This document shows, piece after piece, positions 1-8,462 of a stretch of 64,000 nucleotides of DNA (its first letter is position 1; each line of letters starts with the position of its first letter). A program made the translations under genes and the position numbers. The notes beneath the pieces were generated by a model. It did not search any database. It saw only the letters and a program-made list of their open reading frames with translations, and was not told the DNA's origin. Origin of the DNA: JACKDX01 sp964640175 (GTDB lineage Bacteria; Myxococcota_A; Polyangia; Polyangiales; GCA-016699535); NCBI GenBank assembly GCA_964640175.1, contig CAZXFW010000002.1, positions 1 to 64,000 of the forward strand, given 5' to 3'.

Positions 1-744
1 TCGGTCGTGGTGCTACTGCTCGATCCAGATCTGGCCGACCTGGTGGCTGCCGGTCAGAAGGCGCTTGTGGCTCAAGGCGTGCGGGGCGGCAGAGGTAATA
101 CCATGATGGTCTCTTCGACCATGCGCGCGCCCTATTATTGCGAACCCGGAGAGGCTGGCGTCGAAAGGCAGCTCGAGCTGGAATTGAAACTGCTGGCCGA
201 TGTCGGCTTGATCGGCTTGCCCAATGCCGGCAAATCGACACTTTTATCAGTCGTTTCCAAAGCCAAACCCAAGATCGCCGACTACCCGTTCACCACCCTC
301 GAGCCGAACCTGGGCGTCGCTTACGACCCAAATGGGACGGCTTTTGTGGTGGCAGACATTCCCGGTATTATTGAAGGTGCCTCCGAAGGCGCAGGCCTTG
401 GGCTACGGTTTCTCAAGCACATCGAACGCACTCAGGTGCTCCTGCACATCTTGGCCCCTGATCCCAGTAGCGAGCGCGAGCCCGTCAAGGATTTCGACGT
501 GCTCATGCACGAACTTAAAAGGTTTGATCCAGAACTGGCAAAACGGCCCATGTTGGTTGCGTTCAACAAATGCGACCTGCCACACGCTCAAGACGCCATC
601 CAAACAGTCACAGACGAACTCAAAAAGCGCGGCCATTCGCTTTACGTGATGTCGGCAGCGACGGGCGAAGGCCTAGAGCCGTTACTGCTTGCTTTGGAAA
701 ACGCATTGTATCACTCCCAGGCGACTCTCACCAAGCCGGAGTAG
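1..744 (+). CDS. obg: Obg/CgtA family GTPase (5' end outside window)
   Basis: C-terminal part of the ribosome-associated GTPase Obg (CgtA), which acts in late 50S assembly and growth control. The reading frame is open from base 1, so the true start lies upstream. What remains is the end of the glycine-rich Obg fold (GVRGGRGN), then the G domain: G1 P-loop GLPNAGKS, switch FTTLEPNLG, G3 DIPGIIEGA, G4 NKCDLP, G5 SAATGEGL. The protein ends soon after the G domain, so there is no long C-terminal OCT extension. The stop codon abuts the stop of the convergent yggX gene with no gap. Family assignment is secure. Confidence 0.95.
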   Translation, partial: SVVVLLLDPDLADLVAAGQKALVAQGVRGGRGNTMMVSSTMRAPYYCEPGEAGVERQLELELKLLADVGLIGLPNAGKSTLLSVVSKAKPKIADYPFTTLEPNLGVAYDPNGTAFVVADIPGIIEGASEGAGLGLRFLKHIERTQVLLHILAPDPSSEREPVKDFDVLMHELKRFDPELAKRPMLVAFNKCDLPHAQDAIQTVTDELKKRGHSLYVMSAATGEGLEPLLLALENALYHSQATLTKPE

Positions 745-1038
745 TTATTTTTTTTCCGGAGGCGTCCATGCCGTTTCAGCAAGTTCGCCCTGTTCAAGCC
801 CTAGCCAGAGCTTGAGCTGCTTGACCATAAACTCTGTGCCGTCCTTGCTGGCAAGATCCACGCGATAGGTGTTGATGTATCGAACGCTCTCTTTGAGCCA
901 CGAATCCCACGCTTCCTTCGAAACCTTTTCATAGATGACGTTGCCAAGCTCTGTGGGAAATGGTGGCTCGGCAAGTGCAGGCAGTTCTTTCTGCAATTTA
1001 ACACAAAACACGGTTCGACTGGCATCGGCTTCTGGCAT
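745..1038 (-). CDS. yggX: Probable Fe(2+)-trafficking protein YggX
   Basis: Small cytoplasmic protein of the YggX family, linked to protection of iron-sulfur clusters and iron handling under oxidative stress. Recognisable pieces are RTVFCVKL near the N-terminus (including the conserved Cys), PFPTELG, VSKEAWDSWLKE and INTYRVDL, in the family order. I chose the ATG at 1038 (97 residues), because the family begins a few residues before the RTVFC block and this places it 4 bases after the desaturase stop; an upstream ATG at 1062 would overlap that gene. Probably co-transcribed with the desaturase. Confidence 0.9.
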   Translation of the reverse strand: MPEADASRTVFCVKLQKELPALAEPPFPTELGNVIYEKVSKEAWDSWLKESVRYINTYRVDLASKDGTEFMVKQLKLWLGLEQGELAETAWTPPEKK

Positions 1039-1042
1039 CGAC

Positions 1043-2056
1043 CTATACTCCCTGAAAACCAACCATGCGCCCCTGCTCGGGGTCCCAAAGTTTCAGTCGA
1101 AAACAGGCACGGATATCTTTCCACCTGAGCGTGGTCACCCGAGGTGCCTGAAGTTCAGGAATGGCCGCCATGGCTTCAGGCAATCGGTAAAACGGTATGG
1201 TCGGATTCAAATGATGCACGTGGTGATACCCGATGTTGGCCGTAAACCAGTTCATCACTGGACCGAGTTTCATATAGCTCGAAGAGTGCAATGCCGCATC
1301 GGTGTAATTCCATTCATGACGGGGCTGCACATGCACCTCTTCAAAGTTGTGTTGTGCATAAAACAGATACGCGCCTGATGAACATGCCACCACCATGGGC
1401 AGCACCAATCCGTATATCCAACCTGGCACACCAAACCAAAGAATGAACCCCGCTGTCAAAAGCCCATGAAGCAGCACAGACGCCAACGAGTCCCAGTTCT
1501 TGCGTGGATTACGCACAAACGATGAAATACACATCCCATACAAGAAAATTGTCACATACCCCAATGCGATGTTCATGGGATGGCGCGCGAAGCGGTAAAG
1601 CATCCGCTGAGGCACCGTCATCTCGCGCCACATCGCCGTAGTGACCATGGGGTATGAACCCACATGCGAGCCTACAATTTTTGCGGTGTGAGCATGATGG
1701 TAGTTATGCGTTTGGCGCCATACGTTGGGAGGCGTCAGCACCCACAACCCAAACGGCACCATAATGACCTTGGCTAATTTGGAACGACGCAAGATGCCGT
1801 TGTGAAGATAATCGTGATAGAGCACGAACATGCGTACGATGGTCAAGCCGAGCACCACGGAGGCTACCAAACGCACCGGCCACCACACATGCATCAGCGT
1901 GACCCCTTGAAGCAGCATGAGTACCAGCAGCGTCACCAGAACATGACGCCAACTACGGCCTACATCTTCCGCCGTAAATGCCTTACTTGCTTGGATTAGT
2001 TCATTGCCTTGACGCACGATGGCCTCACCTCGCTGGGCTTGTACCATAAGTGCCAC
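1043..2056 (-). CDS. Membrane fatty-acid desaturase
   Basis: Integral-membrane di-iron desaturase of the fatty-acid desaturase superfamily, 337 residues. Three histidine boxes are visible: HDYLH at residues 81-85, HNYHH near 117-121 and HHVHH followed by LNP about 50 residues from the C-terminus. Hydrophobic segments lie at about 38-78, 95-110 and in the middle of the protein. It should introduce a double bond into an acyl chain or related lipid; substrate and regiochemistry cannot be read from the sequence, and a carotenoid ketolase/hydroxylase-like role is a weaker alternative. It is followed closely by yggX, which fits an iron-dependent enzyme, though that link is inference. Confidence 0.88.
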   Translation of the reverse strand: MALMVQAQRGEAIVRQGNELIQASKAFTAEDVGRSWRHVLVTLLVLMLLQGVTLMHVWWPVRLVASVVLGLTIVRMFVLYHDYLHNGILRRSKLAKVIMVPFGLWVLTPPNVWRQTHNYHHAHTAKIVGSHVGSYPMVTTAMWREMTVPQRMLYRFARHPMNIALGYVTIFLYGMCISSFVRNPRKNWDSLASVLLHGLLTAGFILWFGVPGWIYGLVLPMVVACSSGAYLFYAQHNFEEVHVQPRHEWNYTDAALHSSSYMKLGPVMNWFTANIGYHHVHHLNPTIPFYRLPEAMAAIPELQAPRVTTLRWKDIRACFRLKLWDPEQGRMVGFQGV

Positions 2057-2068
2057 CCAGATGCAGCC

Positions 2069-3145
2069 TTACGGCGAAGTGTTTGAATTCGCATGAATAA
2101 TCTGCTGCTCAGCCCAAGCCGCCGCCTCACGTACTAACGCAGAAGGATGCGTCAAAGCCGCTTGCTTTAGCACGGGTAAATGAATTTTATCCCCCGTATT
2201 GCCCAAAACGATCGCCACATTCCTCGCCAGCCCTTCTGCCCCCGGCCGCCTAAGCGGCGATCCCTCCAATGCCTGGGAAAGCGCCTCGGGCTTCTGAGTA
2301 AGCACGTCTGTGGCAGTGATTTCAGTCAACCGCTCAAGTGGCGCAAGCGCTTTCATCACCGCATCCTCTGGCCATTTGCCTTGGTTGTAAGGGCATACAT
2401 CCTGACATTCATCACACCCAAATGCCCATTGCCCCATACCAGCGCGAAGAGGCTCCTCAATGCTGCCGCGATGTTCAATCGTCAGATACGAAATGCATTT
2501 TCGCGCGTCCATCTGCCGCGGTCCAACAAACGCTTGCGTCGGACATCCATCCAAACACCGACGACACGTCCCACAGCGCTCTTTCATAGGAGCGTCGGCG
2601 TGCAAAGGTGCCGCTGTCACCAGGGCCGCCAGAAAAACATGTGAACCTATCCCAGGAACAATCAGACAACAGTTTTTCCCAATAAACCCTACGCCCGCAC
2701 GTTGTGCCCACGCGCGCTCAAGCACTGGAAGCCGATCCACGGCACAACGTGTCGCGAACCCTTGCGTGCGTAACCACCGCGCCAGTTTTTCCAAACGCTT
2801 GTGCAATACCCGGTGGTAATCACGCCCCTGGGCATAGCGCGCAATCCGCCCAGGCCGAAGTGTCAAGCGAGGGTTGGTACGCTCGTACGGCGCTGCCACC
2901 ACCACGACGCTCATCGCCTCAGGCAACATGCCTTGATGCGTGGGGTTACTGCGTACTTCTTCCGTCCGCTTTAGGTAGTGCATCTCGCCGTGAAACCCTT
3001 TGGCAAGCCAATCCCGCAAATGCTCCGCTTCCGGATGTAACCCTTCGGCGCGCGCAACCCCTACCCGCGCAAAGCCAAGAGCCAGCGCTTTTTGTTTAAT
3101 ATCTCGGGTGAGTTCGAGATTTAACTTATCCAAGCCCGGAACCAT
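2069..3145 (-). CDS. queG: Epoxyqueuosine reductase
   Basis: Cobalamin-dependent iron-sulfur enzyme catalysing the last step of queuosine tRNA modification, reduction of epoxyqueuosine to queuosine. The two cluster-binding stretches are clear: CGTCRRCLDGCP and CDECQDVCPYN. Upstream is the family block RAWAQRAGVGFIGKN. The C-terminal 70 residues are helical and HEAT-like (NVAIVLGNTGD... HPSALVREAAAWA), as in longer QueG proteins. I chose the ATG at 3145 (358 residues); the frame is open further upstream, but that stretch is basic and lies inside the preceding gene. The gene overlaps the 3' end of the upstream TonB-like gene by 20 bases, suggesting co-transcription. Confidence 0.93.
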   Translation of the reverse strand: MVPGLDKLNLELTRDIKQKALALGFARVGVARAEGLHPEAEHLRDWLAKGFHGEMHYLKRTEEVRSNPTHQGMLPEAMSVVVVAAPYERTNPRLTLRPGRIARYAQGRDYHRVLHKRLEKLARWLRTQGFATRCAVDRLPVLERAWAQRAGVGFIGKNCCLIVPGIGSHVFLAALVTAAPLHADAPMKERCGTCRRCLDGCPTQAFVGPRQMDARKCISYLTIEHRGSIEEPLRAGMGQWAFGCDECQDVCPYNQGKWPEDAVMKALAPLERLTEITATDVLTQKPEALSQALEGSPLRRPGAEGLARNVAIVLGNTGDKIHLPVLKQAALTHPSALVREAAAWAEQQIIHANSNTSP

Positions 3146-4691
3146 TCTGAATTTTAGGTACGCTTGGAGATTCTTTTTCGGGTGTTTTTTTCGAGTCGTT
3201 GTTTGAAGGACTGCCCTTGGGCGCGGGCGAAGCAGGGACTGCATCGCTCGGCGATGTGTCTGAACCCGAATGACTGCCGTCTCCTGCAGGCTCTGCGGTT
3301 TTTGGAATCACCCCACCCCATTCCAAGCTGTCCTGCAAGGGGCCGGCCTTGCGTGCTGGAGCACCTGGAGGATTGGGTAAAATGTAAGGCTCCGCATTGA
3401 ACGTTCCACACTGACGCTCGTTTCGATAAAACGCCCAGTGTAAGTACACCCGACCATCTCCTGACAAAATAGATCCAGGCGCCGGGGGGTAAGGCTGCCC
3501 ACGCATCACTGCCGAATACGCACCATGATCGTAAGGCATAAACCCACTGGTTTCCACAACACCCACGCGAAACACCGACCCATCACGATTAAGAATCACT
3601 TCCAGTTTGGTGCGAAGGTTATAGTCGTTAAACAAGGGCTCGCCTGTAGGAAGATTGGCTAAGAATCGATCGGCAAACTCACGATGGAGCCGACGATGGA
3701 CCGCTGCAAGATAACTTGCGAATGGCGAAGCGGCTGCATTGAGCGCCGTTTGATTTCCAGGCTGAACATTGGGCACAAAATTTTCGATGGCTGAACGGAA
3801 CTCCTTCCATTCTTTTTGGCGGTTGCTTCCACGCGCTTTGGATCGACGTTGCGCCACAAAAGATTCATATTCAGACACCAGTTTGTCTGCGCCAAACGTG
3901 CTTTCAAACGCCTGCCAACCGACCCGCAAATTGGGAATGCGCCGAATCGAACGCTCCCCAGGCGAGCCAGGTGCCACTGGGATCGTCCCAGCTGCATCCG
4001 AAGGAATCGTTTCTCCAGCCGGCGGTGTGCTCCCTTCAGGCTGTTGACCTTCCGAAGCAGTCGATGTCGGCTGAGCAGGAATCTCGCGTTTTGACTCGAC
4101 TTCGTGAGCCGTCGCTGTCCGCGTTTCATCACCTTTGCGTTCCTTTAAATCTTCCGTGTCCTGTTCATCGGAATCGCCAGGTTCTTCTTCAGGGCCAGAG
4201 CGCGCCATACTCAACTGGGTGCTGGGATCATCACGCTGATAATTTCGCACACGCGCCACCGTTTCTTCTTCCACTTTGCGATTTTCCTCCGCCACGAAAC
4301 GCGCATCGTCGGGAGCCCGGACACTCGGATCAGGACTACGCTGCTCGATGGCTTGGCGTTGATACGTTTCCTTGGGAGGTGCTTGCTTTGCCTCTAGCGG
4401 GACTTGCTCTTGAGCTTGGGGTTCCGGGGGCTTGGGAGCAGGAAGTGGCTCAAGCTTGGAAGGATCCTTCGCAGATTTCCTGTCGGCTACTTCTTGGACG
4501 GATTCAGTGGGAGCAAACTCAATCTCCACGGGCTCCATGGGCTTGGAATCAGCGGCTTCATGCTCATGAAAATAGTCACCCAATACGCCAAGGGCTTCAT
4601 ACACTGGGAAATGCACGCTCAAAGAGGCAAGCAACGCCACCAACAGCATGGGTATTCGGATTCGAATGTGGATAGACTCACGCGGCCACAT
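3126..4691 (-). CDS. TonB-like protein with long linker and extra C-terminal tail
   Basis: 521 residues. An N-terminal hydrophobic segment (about residues 13-35, MLLVALLASLSVHFPVYEAL) should anchor it in the inner membrane. A long low-complexity linker rich in Pro, Glu, Lys and Gln follows (about 45-255), the usual build of a TonB-type periplasm-spanning protein. A folded region then ends in a TonB C-terminal-like domain at about 355-425, with KLEVILNRDGSVFRVGVVETSG, then YDHGAYSAV and YLHWAFYRN. It is odd that another roughly 95 residues of Ser/Pro/Lys-rich tail follow the domain. No ExbB/ExbD genes are nearby, so its receptor and energy source are unknown. Myxobacteria carry many such TonB-like proteins. 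Confidence 0.75.
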   Translation of the reverse strand: MWPRESIHIRIRIPMLLVALLASLSVHFPVYEALGVLGDYFHEHEAADSKPMEPVEIEFAPTESVQEVADRKSAKDPSKLEPLPAPKPPEPQAQEQVPLEAKQAPPKETYQRQAIEQRSPDPSVRAPDDARFVAEENRKVEEETVARVRNYQRDDPSTQLSMARSGPEEEPGDSDEQDTEDLKERKGDETRTATAHEVESKREIPAQPTSTASEGQQPEGSTPPAGETIPSDAAGTIPVAPGSPGERSIRRIPNLRVGWQAFESTFGADKLVSEYESFVAQRRSKARGSNRQKEWKEFRSAIENFVPNVQPGNQTALNAAASPFASYLAAVHRRLHREFADRFLANLPTGEPLFNDYNLRTKLEVILNRDGSVFRVGVVETSGFMPYDHGAYSAVMRGQPYPPAPGSILSGDGRVYLHWAFYRNERQCGTFNAEPYILPNPPGAPARKAGPLQDSLEWGGVIPKTAEPAGDGSHSGSDTSPSDAVPASPAPKGSPSNNDSKKTPEKESPSVPKIQNGSGLG

Positions 4692-4781
4692 GGTTTCCCA
4701 TATTAAATGTAGAACGCCGCGCAGCCAAGAACCAGGTCAGCACGTGTGTCTTTAGTATTATAGCATAGTTAGAGAATTCCA

Positions 4782-5387
4782 CTACCGGCGTGGCATTCGC
4801 ATGGGGGGACGTGATGGCGAGTGCATAGGCACCCGCCCTGGACCTCTCTGAAATCCCCGATCTCGATACACACTCGGAGCAGGCCGAGAATGATACGACG
4901 GAGCCACTCGCGGCATGCCACGGCGAGCCGGTGGAAAGTGGGGATACGGCTGATGGTAGGTTTTCCCCCAACCGGGCCGCGTCGAATACCGGTATCTGTG
5001 CGAGGGATATCCCCGATCAAAATCGTTTCGGTAGACCATGGTTCGAGGATGCCGAACAGGCTGCCGATAGATCGGCACATAGCGAGGACGACGATACACC
5101 GGCCCGCGCCGCCAATGCCCGTGCGTGAATGTCCATCGACTGCCACGACGCACCCATGTCGGCTGCATATACACATACCCTGGCCGGGGAGCTAACCAAA
5201 CGCCATCGATCCACAGCCAATGATTCCCGGACCAACGCCAATAGCCCGAGGACCATACAGGCCCCTGAGGGTATGAATCTTGATAAGCCATGTAGTCTCG
5301 TCGAACCGTTGGACCGGCATAGCATCCAGACACCATGGAGAACCCAAGCATCAAAGCTCCAAGGAATAGATACGTTTTAAGCTTCAT
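4782..5387 (-). CDS. Lipoprotein with YXWGXW-like aromatic/Arg-rich repeats
   Basis: 201 residues. The signal sequence MKLKTYLFLGALMLGFSMVSGC ends in a lipobox-like VSGC, so the mature protein starts at Cys22 as a lipoprotein. Residues 45-90 hold repeats such as SGYWRWSGNHWLWIDGVW and THGHWRRG, resembling the YXWGXW repeat family of envelope proteins. The remainder is an extremely basic, Pro/Tyr/Arg-rich tail (RRPRYVP, RMPRR at the end) likely to be disordered. A Shine-Dalgarno-like AGGGGA sits about 9 bases before the ATG. Function is unknown; such proteins are usually small surface or periplasmic proteins. Confidence 0.75.
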   Translation of the reverse strand: MKLKTYLFLGALMLGFSMVSGCYAGPTVRRDYMAYQDSYPQGPVWSSGYWRWSGNHWLWIDGVWLAPRPGYVYMQPTWVRRGSRWTFTHGHWRRGPVYRRPRYVPIYRQPVRHPRTMVYRNDFDRGYPSHRYRYSTRPGWGKTYHQPYPHFPPARRGMPRVAPSYHSRPAPSVYRDRGFQRGPGRVPMHSPSRPPMRMPRR

Positions 5388-5405
5388 GGTGCGATTCCCC
5401 TTGCC

Positions 5406-6548
5406 ATGGTAGTTACTAGCGCTCGATTTACTTCAATGCAATTGGACGCATCCATACAAGAAGTTATTCAAGGCTATGCGTTTGACGAAGTCCTATGGCA
5501 GGCCTTGAAAAAGCGCTTGAAACATCAAAACGATTTGGAAAAATCCAATGTCGTCAAAAACGAGCTGCGCCCTGCGACCTACGACGATTTACGCCTTCTT
5601 CCTTCATGGGGAACCCAAGAACGGCTGCATCTGGAAAGCGTCGGCGCAGCTGCCATTGCTAAGGGCCATGTCGCCGCGATTGTCTTAGCCGGCGGAATGG
5701 CAACACGCTTTAAAGGCGAAGTCAAAGCCTTGGTGCCTGTGAAGGATCACCTTACATTTGCAGATCTTAAACAGCGCGCCATAGCCCATGCTGCACATCA
5801 GTACCAGCATCCCATTCCGATGTGGTGGATGAGCAGTTTTTTAACACACGCCCCGTTACACACTTGGGCACAACACCACCGGGATCCACGTGTACCGGCA
5901 TCGGTGTTTTGCCAATCAGTGTTATTGCGCTTGACCCCTGACGGCGAGCTGTTCGTCGACGACGATGCGTTTCAAAGCGTTTACTCCCCAGGACATGGTG
6001 ATCTTATCGCCGCCCTTTCACGCACTTCATTGCTCGAACAATTTATCGCCACGGGCGGCAAGTATCTGTTTGTTTCAAATGTCGATAACCTCGTGGCCAC
6101 GTTGGACCCTGCGCTCATCGGCGCACACATCACTGGCAAAAAAGCCATTACTGTCGAGACCGTCGAAAAACATGCTGGAGATCAAGGTGGCGCTCCTGCA
6201 TGGCTGGATGGCTCCCTTCAGATCATTGAAGCTTTTCGCTTTCCGCCGCATTTCGACCAAGATCAAATCCCCGTATTTAACACCAACACGTTCGTGCTCA
6301 ACGCCGAAATCCTGCAGCAAGCCCGTCCTCTTGATTGGTTTGCGGTGTCCAAATCCGTAAAAGGACAGACCGTGATCCAATACGAGCAACTGCTAGGCCA
6401 ACTGACAGCGTTTGTTCCCAGTCAGTATATACGCGTCGATCGCGAAGGGCCTCAAAGTCGATTCATCCCCGTTAAAACGCCTCAAGAGCTTGAGCATCAA
6501 CGTAACCGCATTTTGGAAACATTACTTACACGAGGCATTGACTGCTAA
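5406..6548 (+). CDS. UTP-glucose-1-phosphate uridylyltransferase-like (UDPGP family)
   Basis: Nucleotidyltransferase that should join a sugar 1-phosphate to UTP (or a related NTP), releasing pyrophosphate. The nucleotide-binding loop is IVLAGGMATRFKGEVKALVPV (about residues 97-117), followed by family blocks YSPGHGDLI, YLFVSNVDNLVA and VFNTNTFVLN. It resembles the eukaryote-type UDPGP family (UGP1, UAP1, AGX) more than GalU. Sugar specificity cannot be told. The start is uncertain: ATG at 5406 or at 5436; neither has a strong ribosome-binding site. The gene lies only 18 bases from a divergent gene. Its stop codon overlaps that of convergent dapE. Confidence 0.85.
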   Translation: MVVTSARFTSMQLDASIQEVIQGYAFDEVLWQALKKRLKHQNDLEKSNVVKNELRPATYDDLRLLPSWGTQERLHLESVGAAAIAKGHVAAIVLAGGMATRFKGEVKALVPVKDHLTFADLKQRAIAHAAHQYQHPIPMWWMSSFLTHAPLHTWAQHHRDPRVPASVFCQSVLLRLTPDGELFVDDDAFQSVYSPGHGDLIAALSRTSLLEQFIATGGKYLFVSNVDNLVATLDPALIGAHITGKKAITVETVEKHAGDQGGAPAWLDGSLQIIEAFRFPPHFDQDQIPVFNTNTFVLNAEILQQARPLDWFAVSKSVKGQTVIQYEQLLGQLTAFVPSQYIRVDREGPQSRFIPVKTPQELEHQRNRILETLLTRGIDC

Positions 6549-7624
6549 AGCCCGCACAAAAAGGTATGTAAAATATCATAGCCTTTTACCAACAGCGGCA
6601 GCTCCGTATACTCATTGCGTTGATGCGCCTGCGCTTGCGTGCCAGGACCAAAGTTAACGGCTTTCACACCAACTGCATCAAACCTGGCCACATCTGTCCA
6701 TGCTTGCTTGGGCTCCACAGCTTGGACGCCGCATGCTGCCAACTTTTTCACCAGGACATGGTTGGCGTGAGGACGACCTGCTGGAGAAAGGTCTACCGGA
6801 ATTACCGACGCACGAGTTCCCACAAAGGCCGTGACTTCATCCACCACGTCTTGCGGCGTGCGTCCTGGAGCAAACCTATAATTCACATTCACATCAAATA
6901 TGTCGGGCACGATGTTTCGGCTCCGACCTCCCTCTGCCAACGTCGGCGTCATGACTTCGCGGTAAAGCAAGCCATCCACATAACAGTCGCGAGGGACACG
7001 CTCGCCTAGCTCTTTTAATAACGGCGCAGCTTTGACGATGGCGTTCTCTCCCTGCCAAGGCCTAGCGCTGTGAGCCGTACGTCCTTGAAACCGAAATGTC
7101 GTATGCACGGATCCCATGCAGCCAAGCTGAAGCTTGTTGTCACTTGGCTCAAGACAGATAGCCAAGTCCATATGTCGAAGAAGTTCAAACTGCTCCAACA
7201 ACGGCCCCAATCCGTTTTCTTCGAACGGACCTTCTTCTTTTTCATAAAAAACCAAGTGAAGTTCGCAAGGCAGATCAGCAATCGGACACCTCTCGGCAAG
7301 CTCAAGCATCACTGCTAAGCCCGATTTCATGTCTGCCGCTCCTGAGCCGTAGAGCCGATCACCTTCGATACGCACTGGGCCGTCGTGCTCTGTTCGCACG
7401 GTGTCCGTATGGCCCACCAACGCAATGCGCAATGCTCCTGGGCGCTCATTTACCTGAACCCACAGACTATCTCGAAACCGATGAATTTGACTGTGTGGAA
7501 TGGTGACGCGCAGGCGATGCTCGATCCAATCACAAAGCTCGCGCTCTTCTCCAATCGGGCTCGGTATCTGTGTAATTTCGAGCAGGGTCTGTGCCAGTGC
7601 CTCGGTCAGAGAACTATCTGCCAT
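6545..7624 (-). CDS. dapE: Succinyl-diaminopimelate desuccinylase
   Basis: M20-family zinc hydrolase of lysine/diaminopimelate synthesis; it removes succinate from N-succinyl-LL-diaminopimelate in the cytoplasm. Visible metal and catalytic blocks are LVGHTDTVRTEHDGP, GSGAADMKSGLAVM (bridging Asp), FYEKEEGPFEENG (Glu base and ligand), CLEPSDN and, near the C-terminus, NFGPGTQAQAHQRNEYTE with the final His ligand. At 359 residues it is of normal length for the actinobacterial/deltaproteobacterial DapE type. The start overlaps the dapD stop by one base (TAATG), giving translational coupling. ArgE/CPG2-type peptidases are the alternative, but the pairing with dapD settles it. Confidence 0.93.
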   Translation of the reverse strand: MADSSLTEALAQTLLEITQIPSPIGEERELCDWIEHRLRVTIPHSQIHRFRDSLWVQVNERPGALRIALVGHTDTVRTEHDGPVRIEGDRLYGSGAADMKSGLAVMLELAERCPIADLPCELHLVFYEKEEGPFEENGLGPLLEQFELLRHMDLAICLEPSDNKLQLGCMGSVHTTFRFQGRTAHSARPWQGENAIVKAAPLLKELGERVPRDCYVDGLLYREVMTPTLAEGGRSRNIVPDIFDVNVNYRFAPGRTPQDVVDEVTAFVGTRASVIPVDLSPAGRPHANHVLVKKLAACGVQAVEPKQAWTDVARFDAVGVKAVNFGPGTQAQAHQRNEYTELPLLVKGYDILHTFLCGL

Positions 7625-8460
7625 TACACAGACACTCCGAACTCACGCAAAGCCGAATTTAGCGATACTTTTCGATCGGTGTTCTCATTGCGTTGGCCGA
7701 TGATCAGTGCGCACGGGACATGGTATTCACCCGCTTGAAATCGTTTGGGCCGCGTCCCTGGAATCACCACCGAACGCGGCGGGACATGGCCTCGCATCTC
7801 CACAGGATCCGAGCCCGTAACATCGATGATGACGGTGGATGCGGTAAGGACAACATTCGCGCCCAACACCGCTTCTTGTCCCACACGCACGCCTTCAACC
7901 ACAATGGCACGCGAACCAATAAACGCCCCATCTTCAATGATGACAGGCGTTGCCCCTGGCGGCTCAAGCACGCCACCAATGCCAACTCCTCCGGACAAGT
8001 GCACATCTTTACCAATTTGCGCACACGATCCAACGGTCGCCCAGGTATCCACCATCGTGCCGCTTCCGACATAGGCGCCGATGTTCACATAGCCAGGCAT
8101 CACTACACAGCCTGGCTCTAAATAGGCACCGTAACGCACTGCGCCAGGAGGCACGACGCGAACGCCCGCTTTAGCCAATCCCTTTTTGAGTGGAATCTTG
8201 TCGTAAAATTCGAAAGGCTCACACTCATACACGGTCATTTCTTGCAACGCAAAGTAAAGCAAAATTGCTTGCTTGAGCCATGCATGCGTATGCCACTCAC
8301 CTGTTTGTGTTTTTTCTGCAACTCGAAGCTTGCCCTCATCAAGAAGCGCAAGTGTGTCATAGACCGCCTGTCGGTGCGCCGTATCTTGAAGCTTCGTCCG
8401 CTCGATGTAAGCCGCTTCGATGTGTTGTTTTAACTGCTCTGGTTCCATGGTACCAAACAT
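7624..8460 (-). CDS. dapD: Tetrahydrodipicolinate N-succinyltransferase
   Basis: Transfers succinyl from succinyl-CoA to 2,3,4,5-tetrahydropyridine-2,6-dicarboxylate, the step before transamination and DapE in the succinylase route to meso-DAP and lysine. The N-terminal helical part is followed by a left-handed beta-helix of hexapeptide repeats from about residue 110 (VMPGYVNIGAYVGSGTMVD, ATVGSCAQIGKDVHLSGG). Length, 278 residues, is typical. ATG at 8460 lies two bases after the stop of the symporter gene; a second ATG at 8448 (MEPEQLKQHIE) is an equally good start. Coupled to dapE downstream. Confidence 0.95.
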   Translation of the reverse strand: MFGTMEPEQLKQHIEAAYIERTKLQDTAHRQAVYDTLALLDEGKLRVAEKTQTGEWHTHAWLKQAILLYFALQEMTVYECEPFEFYDKIPLKKGLAKAGVRVVPPGAVRYGAYLEPGCVVMPGYVNIGAYVGSGTMVDTWATVGSCAQIGKDVHLSGGVGIGGVLEPPGATPVIIEDGAFIGSRAIVVEGVRVGQEAVLGANVVLTASTVIIDVTGSDPVEMRGHVPPRSVVIPGTRPKRFQAGEYHVPCALIIGQRNENTDRKVSLNSALREFGVSV

Positions 8461-8462
8461 GA

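Noticed and set aside
737..760. CCGGA ... TCCGG hairpin at the obg/yggX junction as a bidirectional terminator
   Set aside because: The T-run is inside the loop rather than after the stem, so it does not look like an intrinsic terminator for either gene.
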